In this document: in pieces, positions 1 through 6,676 of the stretch
Numbering within the stretch: the first letter of the stretch is position 1
Layout of the letters: every line of letters starts with the position of its first letter
Source of the DNA: Bog-756 sp963813525
GTDB lineage: Bacteria; Actinomycetota; Acidimicrobiia; Acidimicrobiales; RAAP-2
NCBI GenBank assembly: GCA_963813525.1
Contig: CAWEZI010000002.1
Location: 186,001-250,000 of the forward strand
Direction of reading: 5' to 3'
Length of the DNA: 64,000 bases
Translations under genes and position numbers: made by a program
Notes under the pieces: generated by a model
The model's input: the letters and a program-made list of their open reading frames with translations, nothing else
Told to the model about the DNA's origin: nothing
Databases searched by the model: none

Positions 1-568
1 CGACGAGATACCAACGACGACCGAGAAGCACCAGCCGATGGGGGTCGACGTGTCTTTCGCTCGGATCACCGCTCCGAGAGACGTAATCGAACGTGAGGCG
101 TTCGCAATCACGACATGCCTGGGCAATCGTCGCAAGTTCGCCTGACTCTGCACTCGGTGCATCGGCGCCGAACACAGCCGGCACGGTCATTGCCGCCAGC
201 GAATCAACTTGCTGGCGAAGTCGTGGTGGCATGACTTGGATGAGCTTGCCGAGCGCCTGGACGGAGGACTCCTCGATTCCGGCGATGCTGCCAGCCTGAA
301 TTGCAGACAGAAGGCCGACGGCGAGTGACACGGCCTCATCGTCGCTGAGGAGGAGCGGAGGAAGACCCGCTCCGGCAGCCAACTGGTAGCCCCCGTCGAC
401 CCCCCTTTGAGCCTCGACGGGATATCCCATCTCCCGCAACCGTTCGACATCTCGGCGAAGCGTCCTCGCCGACACCTCCAGCCGGGCGGCCAACTCGGCG
501 CCAGGCCAATAGCGCCGGTTCTGCAAAAGAGACAACAGGCTCAGGGCTCGAGAAGTCGTTGACGACAT
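1..568 (-). CDS. WYL-domain (YafY-type) transcriptional regulator, C-terminus beyond window edge
   Basis: The open frame runs from an ATG at 568 to the left edge without a stop, so 189 residues are visible. The N-terminus (about residues 5-60) is a winged helix of the HTH_11 type, with 'LSLLQNRRYWPGAELAARL' followed by 'SARTLRRDVERLREMGYPV'. A 'GGYQL' hairpin follows, and the visible end ('LTFDYVSR..PHRLVLLGRRWYLV') is the start of a WYL ligand-binding domain. Such proteins are small-molecule or nucleic-acid-sensing regulators of about 320 residues. It is divergent from the DinB-like gene at 654, an arrangement often seen for this pair, so it probably controls that gene. The ligand is unknown. 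Confidence 0.88.
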   Translation of the reverse strand, partial: MSSTTSRALSLLSLLQNRRYWPGAELAARLEVSARTLRRDVERLREMGYPVEAQRGVDGGYQLAAGAGLPPLLLSDDEAVSLAVGLLSAIQAGSIAGIEESSVQALGKLIQVMPPRLRQQVDSLAAMTVPAVFGADAPSAESGELATIAQACRDCERLTFDYVSRSGDPSERHVDPHRLVLLGRRWYLV

Positions 569-591
569 TTTTTCAGTAGATCCGCAGATTA

Positions 592-630
592 GGACAGATT
601 CTGACCGCTATGCATCATAAGGTGACCTTA
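592..630. promoter_or_regulatory. Two short palindromes between the WYL regulator and dinB-like gene
   Basis: The 85-bp divergent gap holds an imperfect palindrome at 592-606 (GG.CAGA-T-TCTG.CC) and a perfect one at 618-630 (arms TAAGG/CCTTA, 3-nt spacer). Their place directly upstream of both starts fits operators for the WYL regulator. No binding evidence exists in the sequence itself. Confidence 0.35.
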
Positions 631-653
631 GACCAACGAGGAAAGGGTGACCG

Positions 654-1178
654 ATGAACACAGACCACACCGATGGGACTTCCAGAGAACGATCTGATCT
701 CATGGAGACGCTGGACCAGCATCGCGGGTTCCTCCGTCAGACGGCACAATCGCTGACCGACGAACAGGCACGCCTCACACCGACGGTGAGCCAACTCTGT
801 ATTGGCGGGATCATCAAGCACGTGTCCCGGGCGGAGTCCGTGTGGGCCGACTTCATCGTAAGGGGGCCAGAAGCCAACGGCCCCATGGACGAGAACACCT
901 TTAGGGCTCAAGCCGAGAGCTTCGTCATGGATGAGCATGAGTCGCTCGAGGGACTTCTCGCCAACTATGAGAAGGTGGCGCTCCGTACCAACGAGCTGGT
1001 CGAGTCGGTCGCGTCCCTCGACGACTCGCATCCATTGCCGGAGCGTCCGTGGTTCGAGCCCGGGTCTCGCTGGTCGGGGCGTCGAGTGCTCCTCCACCTC
1101 ATTGCCGAGACCTCGCAACATGCCGGGCATGCCGACATCATCCGTGAATCGATCGACGGGGCCAAGACGATGGGATAG
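654..1178 (+). CDS. DinB family protein (DUF664-type, possible thiol-dependent S-transferase)
   Basis: The protein has 174 residues with a good ribosome site (AGGAAAGGGTGACCG before the ATG). It shows the metal-binding His pattern of the DUF664/DinB four-helix bundle: 'IIKHVSRAESVW' in the first half and 'HLIAETSQHAGHADIIRE' near the C-terminus. Family members bind a divalent metal and several actinobacterial ones transfer mycothiol to electrophiles. A detoxification role is therefore plausible but not proven for this protein. It is transcribed away from the WYL regulator, its likely controller. It is followed by about 470 bp without an intact gene. Confidence 0.85.
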   Translation: MNTDHTDGTSRERSDLMETLDQHRGFLRQTAQSLTDEQARLTPTVSQLCIGGIIKHVSRAESVWADFIVRGPEANGPMDENTFRAQAESFVMDEHESLEGLLANYEKVALRTNELVESVASLDDSHPLPERPWFEPGSRWSGRRVLLHLIAETSQHAGHADIIRESIDGAKTMG

Positions 1179-1234
1179 CAGTCGGGTCGGTCATGCGCCA
1201 GACACCTGTGGTGCTATGCCGATTTGTCGACGTC

Positions 1235-1408
1235 CTCAGCTCTCGGGATGGGCTCCAGGCGGGCAAGGGCCGCAACTGCGGATGTCCTCAATTTGATGAG
1301 CTGAGCTCTCTCGACTCGGGACCTCAGCTTGATTGGGTGAGACCGCCAGTTGATGGTCTCAGCCTCGAGGGCTGATCTCCGGACGTCTCTCAGCCTTTAG
1401 AGCTGAGA
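1235..1408. repeat. Cluster of five diverged CTCAGC/GCTGAG palindromes
   Basis: Palindromic units of about 20 bp begin with CTCA at 1235, 1287, 1323, 1358 and 1389, the last four at 31-36 bp spacing. The best-preserved is 1389-1408 (CTCAGC..GCTGAG arms). The units match, with changes, single palindromes at 2310-2328 and 12823-12843. They lie downstream of the DinB-like gene, so they may act as stem-loops at its 3' end. They are not CRISPR repeats: the units differ from each other and are too short. Confidence 0.55.
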
Positions 1409-1570
1409 ACACTCCCCTTTGGTGCCGTCTATCTGATGGGGGTCAAGTGGGGATGCAGACCCTCACTGAAGCGGAGGGCCTTGCCTCGAAGCTTCCCACT
1501 TGCAACACACTTCCCGATGGTTGTCGCAGCATCAGGGCTCTCGATTGCCATCGGGGTCCCTCCCACCAAC
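1409..1570 (+). pseudogene. Decayed fragment of a paralogue of the membrane-protein gene at 12208
   Basis: From about 1409 to 1450 the DNA resembles the leader and start of the gene at 12208 (shared TGATGGG.GTCAA.TGG block, 1433-1449 against 12193-12209). From about 1462 the translation continues as '..LTEAEGLASKLPTCNTL', which matches 'VLAEAEGLSGSQLPAYNSL' from the interior of that gene. After a frameshift near 1522, 'AASGLSIAIGVPP' matches 'AASALSIALEVPP'. About 300 bp of the middle is missing. This is therefore an internally deleted, frameshifted copy, not a working gene. Confidence 0.6.
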
Positions 1571-1648
1571 AGTGCGTGCGGACAACCTCGTTGCAGGCTA
1601 TAAATATCTCTCTGGAACTATCGGTCTGGATCGCTCGAGGCGGTGGCA

Positions 1649-2125
1649 ATGTCTGAAACCACGGCGGATCTGCGTTGGCAGCCCGTAACCTGCTTGGTCT
1701 TAAGCATCCTTGGCCTTGCCGGGTCTGTCTATCTCACCATCAGCCACTTCGACACCCACATCGCCCTCGCATGTCCCGATCTTGGCGCTTGCAACAAGAT
1801 CCTGACGAGCAACACCTCGCATTTCTTGGGCATTCCCGTGCCCGTGCTGGGTCTGTTGTACTTCGTGCCAATGACGATCCTCTGTCTTCCCGCGGCATGG
1901 CACTCCACCGACAGGCGCATTCATTGGGCTCGATTGGTCCTCTCGATCCTTGGTGTCGGCATGATCATCTACCTATTCATCGAAGAGTTGTTCATCATCC
2001 GAGCCTTTTGCATCTGGTGCTCCATCATTCATCTCGTTGGATTTCTGCTCTTCGTGATCATTGTTACCACTGCGCCCGTGGTACTTCGCGGTGACCCCGC
2101 CCCCGCCCTCGCTGGCGAAGTGTGA
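1649..2125 (+). CDS. Vitamin K epoxide reductase (VKOR) family membrane protein
   Basis: The protein has 158 residues from the ATG at 1649, which has GAGG eight bases upstream; the in-frame GTG at 1643 sits too close to that site. Four or five hydrophobic segments are visible. The VKOR redox residues are present: the loop pair C42 and C48, the conserved Ser55, and the active-site CIWC at 121-124 in a transmembrane helix. Bacterial VKOR re-oxidises a DsbA-like partner and passes electrons to quinone, supporting disulfide formation outside the membrane. No thioredoxin-fold domain is fused here and no dsbA gene lies next to it, so the partner must be elsewhere. Confidence 0.88.
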   Translation: MSETTADLRWQPVTCLVLSILGLAGSVYLTISHFDTHIALACPDLGACNKILTSNTSHFLGIPVPVLGLLYFVPMTILCLPAAWHSTDRRIHWARLVLSILGVGMIIYLFIEELFIIRAFCIWCSIIHLVGFLLFVIIVTTAPVVLRGDPAPALAGEV

Positions 2126-2309
2126 GCCGGCTCTGAGCACTCTGGGCCACCCGTGTGTCGCCAACAAGACAATCCTGCCCGTTTCCGGCCTGATTCAAAG
2201 ATTGATCTCGCGTCGCGCGTGCTCGACGGTGCCGGATATAGCCGTTACGGCAGGCATGACTTTCAGCTTCGGGTGTCTCGGCTCCGCGTGGCTGGTCGAG
2301 CAATACAGA

Positions 2310-2329
2310 CTCAGCCTCTTGAGCTGAGG
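2310..2329. terminator. Palindrome between convergent genes, candidate bidirectional terminator
   Basis: The palindrome has arms CTCAGC and GCTGAG (extended on the right to AGCTGAGG) around a 7-nt loop. It lies in the 292-bp gap between the VKOR gene (ends 2125) and the decarboxylase (ends 2418), which converge on it. There is no T-run. The rest of the gap shows no gene. Confidence 0.4.
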
Positions 2330-2417
2330 GCAGTCTCAAGCTTGCCTTTGCCGTCCTCAGAGCAAACAGCTGCTCCTCGATCGTTCCGGCCGGGCTCGGC
2401 GCGAAGGATCACGCTCG

Positions 2418-3836
2418 CTAATTTGCCGTCTTGTCCGATGATTCGACCAAAGCTTGGTGCACCGCGTCGACAGACGTGTGAACATCCTCCTCGTTGGTCG
2501 ACCAGTTGCTCACCGAGATTCGCAGGACACTCCGCCCATGCCAACGAGACCCCGACATCCATGTGGTCCCCGAACGCATGATCCGGTCGATCACCGCATC
2601 CGTTTGTGCATCATCGCCAAACGAGACGCAGACCTGCGTGTAGACGACATCGTTCAAGACGTGGGCGCCGTCAATCAGATCGATCTCACGAGCAAGGGAA
2701 CGCGCCCTTTCGACCATGGTCTCTACGAGCTCGATGACTCCTGGACGGCCAAGGGATCTGATGGCCGCCCACGTCGGCACTCCCCTTGCTCGACGGGAGA
2801 ACTCTGGCACCTTCTCGTAGGGGTCGCCCGGACCCGAATTGTGATCGCTGATCATGTAGTCGGCGTGGACGCCGAGCGCCGATCGCAGCGCGGCTGGCTC
2901 GGCGACAATCGCGATGCCGCAGTCGTAGGGGACATTCAGCGTTTTGTGCGCGTCGGTCGCCCAGGAGTCAGCGGCTTCCATTCCTCTGACGAGGGGGTGG
3001 AGCAATGGGGAGACCCCCGCCCACAAGCCAAAAGCGCCGTCGATGTGGACCCAGGCACCGCGCCGGCGCGCCATTGCGATCGCCGCTTCGAATGGGTCGA
3101 AGGCCCCTGAGTGCAGGTTGCCCGCCTGTAGGCAAAGGATGATCGGCTCTCCATCTGCAATTGAGTCGAGCACATCTGACAGCGCCGAAAGCTCGATCCG
3201 CCCCTCTCGGTCCACGGCGATAGTACGCGGACGGCCGAACCCGAGGTAGCGGAGCGCGAGGTCGATCGTCTCATGGCGTTCTGCACCAACAAGAAGGTGG
3301 ACGGCCGGGGCTCCGCCGAGCCCATCGACGTTGACATCCCAGCCGGTACGACCGAGCACCGCCGAACGTGCGGCGGCGAGGGCGGAAAAGTTGGCCATCA
3401 TCGCGCCCGTTACAAATCCGACATCCGCGGTCGAGGGGAGACCGAGCAGCTCGAGCACCCATGTCCCAGCAACTTCCTCGATGGCCACAACCGCAGGTGT
3501 GGCGAAGCGAAGTCCTGCGTTCTGGTCCCAAGCGCTCACGAGCCAGTCGGAAGCGAGGGCTGCAGGCAGCGTCCCTCCCATTACCCAACCGAAAAAGCGC
3601 CCAGACTGAATCGCCATGAGCCCGGGTTCTGCGCAATTCGCAAGTTCATCGATGACTTTGGAGGCATCAAGTCCATCTTCAGGGAGGGGCCCTCCGAGCC
3701 CGACCAAGACCTCATCTGCGGACTGGAGTGGCCCGACTCGCCGTTCCGGAACCGACGCAAGCCACTGCTTCGCGTGCACCATCGCTCGATCGAGTGCCGC
3801 GTCGTACTGGTCAGACCTCGTAGGCATCGCCTTCAT
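2418..3836 (-). CDS. Pyridoxal-phosphate group II amino acid decarboxylase-like protein
   Basis: The protein has 472 residues from the ATG at 3836; the reading frame extends further upstream, but that part would lie entirely inside the methyltransferase gene. The fold-type I PLP signature is complete: H188 (ring stacking), 'HIDGAF' with D266 (pyridine nitrogen), and 'TDAHKTLNVPYDCG' with K298 as Schiff-base lysine. The family includes glutamate, aromatic amino acid, tyrosine and aspartate decarboxylases, and also some aldehyde-forming variants. The substrate cannot be read from the motifs. It overlaps the methyltransferase stop by 26 bp, so the two are co-transcribed. Confidence 0.85.
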   Translation of the reverse strand: MKAMPTRSDQYDAALDRAMVHAKQWLASVPERRVGPLQSADEVLVGLGGPLPEDGLDASKVIDELANCAEPGLMAIQSGRFFGWVMGGTLPAALASDWLVSAWDQNAGLRFATPAVVAIEEVAGTWVLELLGLPSTADVGFVTGAMMANFSALAAARSAVLGRTGWDVNVDGLGGAPAVHLLVGAERHETIDLALRYLGFGRPRTIAVDREGRIELSALSDVLDSIADGEPIILCLQAGNLHSGAFDPFEAAIAMARRRGAWVHIDGAFGLWAGVSPLLHPLVRGMEAADSWATDAHKTLNVPYDCGIAIVAEPAALRSALGVHADYMISDHNSGPGDPYEKVPEFSRRARGVPTWAAIRSLGRPGVIELVETMVERARSLAREIDLIDGAHVLNDVVYTQVCVSFGDDAQTDAVIDRIMRSGTTWMSGSRWHGRSVLRISVSNWSTNEEDVHTSVDAVHQALVESSDKTAN

Positions 3837-4656
3837 TGTGCCCCAACCTCGCCACCACAAACTGGTGGTCGCTGCGAAAGCGATACACGCCTCGCCGATC
3901 CCGGCAGGGCTCGAGCGCCTCGAGTACGGAGCTTCGAATGGCCGCAGGATCGTTGGAGCGCAGCGCCGGGACTGCGGGACCCACACTGGATACCGCCCTC
4001 CAGGCTATGTCAGCGTCCGGCCACTCGATCGTCGAGACGCGACCGCCACGCTCGAGCACCGAGAAGCCGCTGGCCTCCAGCATCTCCTCGGCGATGCCCG
4101 GCGTAGCGATGTCATTGAGGCGCCTCATCGAACCCCGGTGCTGCTCGGGTGCGTGAACCGCGAAGATCTTGAATACTTCACGGATGGCAAGGGGTGGTCC
4201 CTGACCCCAGAAACTGATGCCGATGAGACCGCCGGGTCGCAGCACCCGGTGGGCCTCGTCGAGCGCCGCGCCGCAGCCACCCCAGATGCCGTTCACCGAC
4301 AGGACGGCGTCGAAGCGTCCATCGGCCCAAGGCAACTCGAACATCGATCCGACTCGCAGATCCGCGGCCGGCGTCCGTTGGCACGCCACGTCCACAAGTT
4401 CGGCGGCAGCGTCAATCCCCGCAACATCGGCACCCATTCCGTCGGCGACCCGAACGGCCAACCCCGATCCGCAGGCCACGTCGAGGAGCGACATTCCATG
4501 GCCCACGCCGAGGCGGGGGAGTAGGGCGACGAGCATGTCGAGGGAGTAGTGCTCGTAGAGACACGACCAGTCGGATGCTCTGCTCCCCCAGGCTTCTCCC
4601 GCCTCCTCCCAGCTGTGAGGCGGTGTAGCGGTGGCGGTGTGGTTGTGGGGTGCCAT
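3811..4656 (-). CDS. Class I SAM-dependent methyltransferase
   Basis: The protein has 281 residues from the ATG at 4656 (an upstream in-frame ATG at 4728 would add 24 unconserved residues). Motif I is 'LLDVACGSG' at 57-65, followed by the acidic strand end 'AGIDAAAELV', then 'GRFDAVLSVNG' and the post-motif 'HRVLRPGGLIGISFWG'. This is the UbiE/Coq5-like small-molecule methyltransferase type. It is the first gene of a two-gene unit with the PLP decarboxylase. The pair could modify and decarboxylate a common amine or amino acid, but this is inference from position only. Confidence 0.85.
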   Translation of the reverse strand: MAPHNHTATATPPHSWEEAGEAWGSRASDWSCLYEHYSLDMLVALLPRLGVGHGMSLLDVACGSGLAVRVADGMGADVAGIDAAAELVDVACQRTPAADLRVGSMFELPWADGRFDAVLSVNGIWGGCGAALDEAHRVLRPGGLIGISFWGQGPPLAIREVFKIFAVHAPEQHRGSMRRLNDIATPGIAEEMLEASGFSVLERGGRVSTIEWPDADIAWRAVSSVGPAVPALRSNDPAAIRSSVLEALEPCRDRRGVYRFRSDHQFVVARLGHNEGDAYEV

Positions 4657-4827
4657 GGACCCATCATGCGGTCGCCTCCCAAGCGGGTCTTGTAGATCTT
4701 GTGGAGATCTCCTGGAGACGATCGTCACTGGATAACCACTTTGTCTTCATGACCTGCGCTCGGCGATCCCGGATAGTGGGGGCAGCGGCGGCAGCCCGCC
4801 TCCGCAAATCGACCGAGAGGACCCGAA

Positions 4828-5391
4828 ATGACTCAGACCGAAGCACCCACCATCGACAATGGCGTCAATATCGAGGCGATTCGCGGCGCTCGCCAGGCGC
4901 TGACCGATGCGCCCGAGGCGGCGCAGTTCCAGTGGAGTGCACGCTGCGAATGGGTGAACGGCACCCACAGCCGCTCGACGATCACCGACTTCTTCGGGCT
5001 CGGCGAGCAGCATTCCCATAAGCAGGGGTACACCATCGAGGCAGACCACCCCGAAGTGTTCGCATCGGAGGACAACGGCGCGACACCTCCCGAGATCGTC
5101 CTTGGGGCCTTGGCCTCCTGTCTCACCGCGGGTGTGGCCACCGTGGCCACCAACCGTGGCGTTCAGCTGAACTCGGTAACAGCGACTGTTCAAGGCGAAA
5201 TGGACCTTCAGGGCATTCTTGGTATCGACGCTGACGTCCGCAACGGGTTCAACCGAATCGACGTGAAGTACGAAATCGATGCCGACGCCAGCCCAGCCGA
5301 CATCGAGGCCATTGTGGCGCAGTCCCAGAAGCGTTCCGCCGTCTTCGACATCGTGACCAACCCCACAACCGTGCGGGTCACGGTCGCCTGA
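4828..5391 (+). CDS. OsmC family protein
   Basis: The protein has 187 residues with GAGAGGA upstream of the ATG. The OsmC/Ohr core is visible in 'GATPPEIVLGALASCLTAGVATVATNRGV', where the Cys is the usual peroxidatic position, and in the C-terminal 'AQSQKRSAVFDIVTNPTTVRV'. Family members reduce organic hydroperoxides or related electrophiles; many OsmC-like proteins of this length are uncharacterised. It lies 30 bp before a flavin monooxygenase-like gene on the same strand and is likely co-transcribed with it, suggesting a shared oxidative or detoxification role. Confidence 0.85.
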   Translation: MTQTEAPTIDNGVNIEAIRGARQALTDAPEAAQFQWSARCEWVNGTHSRSTITDFFGLGEQHSHKQGYTIEADHPEVFASEDNGATPPEIVLGALASCLTAGVATVATNRGVQLNSVTATVQGEMDLQGILGIDADVRNGFNRIDVKYEIDADASPADIEAIVAQSQKRSAVFDIVTNPTTVRVTVA

Positions 5392-5420
5392 CAACCGCAG
5401 CCCGCAACGGAGCGCCGGAA

Positions 5421-6668
5421 GTGCGTACGTCGGTCGTGGTCGTAGGGGCCGGCCCCGGTGGTCTCGCTATGAGCTATCACCTCACCGGGGCCGGCGTCGA
5501 CCACGTGGTGTTCGAACGGGGAGATGTGGCGAACTCCTGGCGAACCGAGCGCTGGGATTCGCTGCGCCTGCTGACCCCCAACTGGATGACTGCACTGCCG
5601 GGCGCACGCTACGAGGGCGATGACCCTGGTGGATACATGACCGCCGCCGAGACGGTGGCGGCGCTGGAGGCATACCGGCGCTCGTTCGACCCACCGCTGC
5701 ACACGGGGATCGAGGTCGAGGCGTCGTGTCGCACTGGCGCCGGTTTCGAGGTTCGTACTTCGGAAGGTACCTGGCACTGCGACGCGGTGGTCGCCGCCAC
5801 GGGCGGATCGAGCCAGGCCCGTGTCCCCGCCTTCGCTTCGGATCTCCCTCAGACAGTCCAACAGTTAACCTCCCTGTCATACCGGCGACCGGCGCAGATC
5901 GACGGCAACAGCCGCGTCCTGGTCGTCGGTGCGTCAGCGTCGGGAGTGCAGATCGCCGACGAGCTGCGGCGAGCGGGTCGCGAAGTCACGATCTCGATCG
6001 GCGAGCACATACGTTTGCCGCGTTCGTACCGGGGTTGCGACATTTACCAGTGGCTGGACCGGATCGGTCAGCTCGACGAGCGTTGGAACGAAGTAGAGGA
6101 CCTCGAACGTGCCCGCCGTCACGCATCGGTACAGGTGGTCGGAAGCGATGACGGGCGGGAGGTCGACCTCCCCTCGCTAAAGGGCCTTGGCGTCCAGCTC
6201 GCGGGGCGCCTCATGGCCATCCGCGGTACGACCGCCTCCTGCTCCGGAGGGCTCGGGAGCCTCGTTGCCAACGCCGATCTGAAGCAGGCCAGGCTCTTAC
6301 GGAGAATCGACGACTGGGTCGACGAGCAGGACATGGTCGATCTTGTTGGCCCTGCCACCGAGCCCGGTCGGACCGTCCTCAGCCAGGTACCAACCGAGCT
6401 GGACCTGCGAAGCTTCGCCGCCGTGATCTGGGCCACCGGCTTCCGCCCCTCGTACGACTGGTTGGATCCGCGTGCGTTTGACCGCCGGGGCCGCGTCGAT
6501 CACGACGGCGGGGTGGCGTGCATGCCCGGCCTCTACCTGCTGGGCCTCCCCTTCCTGCGGCGTCGTCGCTCTAACCTGCTCGCCGGATTGGGTGCTGATG
6601 CGGCCGAGCTCTCCCAGCACCTCGTCCAGTATCTAGAGTGCGTTCAGCGACGGCCACAGTCTCGCTGA
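5421..6668 (+). CDS. Flavin-containing monooxygenase-like NAD(P)/FAD oxidoreductase
   Basis: The protein has 415 residues, starting at a GTG with GGAGCGCCGGAA upstream. FAD is bound by the N-terminal Rossmann motif 'GAGPGGLAMSYHL' (residues 9-21). A second dinucleotide motif 'VVGASASGVQIADEL' lies near residue 170 and would hold NAD(P)H. The C-terminal 'ATGFRPSYDWL' and '..GLYLLGLPFLRRR' blocks are typical of FMO/CzcO-like oxidoreductases. The substrate is unknown. It follows the OsmC gene by 29 bp and ends 8 bp before the convergent AfsR-like gene, so transcription readthrough must be limited there. Confidence 0.82.
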   Translation: MRTSVVVVGAGPGGLAMSYHLTGAGVDHVVFERGDVANSWRTERWDSLRLLTPNWMTALPGARYEGDDPGGYMTAAETVAALEAYRRSFDPPLHTGIEVEASCRTGAGFEVRTSEGTWHCDAVVAATGGSSQARVPAFASDLPQTVQQLTSLSYRRPAQIDGNSRVLVVGASASGVQIADELRRAGREVTISIGEHIRLPRSYRGCDIYQWLDRIGQLDERWNEVEDLERARRHASVQVVGSDDGREVDLPSLKGLGVQLAGRLMAIRGTTASCSGGLGSLVANADLKQARLLRRIDDWVDEQDMVDLVGPATEPGRTVLSQVPTELDLRSFAAVIWATGFRPSYDWLDPRAFDRRGRVDHDGGVACMPGLYLLGLPFLRRRRSNLLAGLGADAAELSQHLVQYLECVQRRPQSR

Positions 6669-6676
6669 GTCCGCGG

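Noticed and set aside
1235..1408. Possible CRISPR array from regularly spaced palindromes
   Set aside because: Units of about 20 bp differ in sequence, the gaps are only about 10-15 bp, and no cas gene is present in the window.
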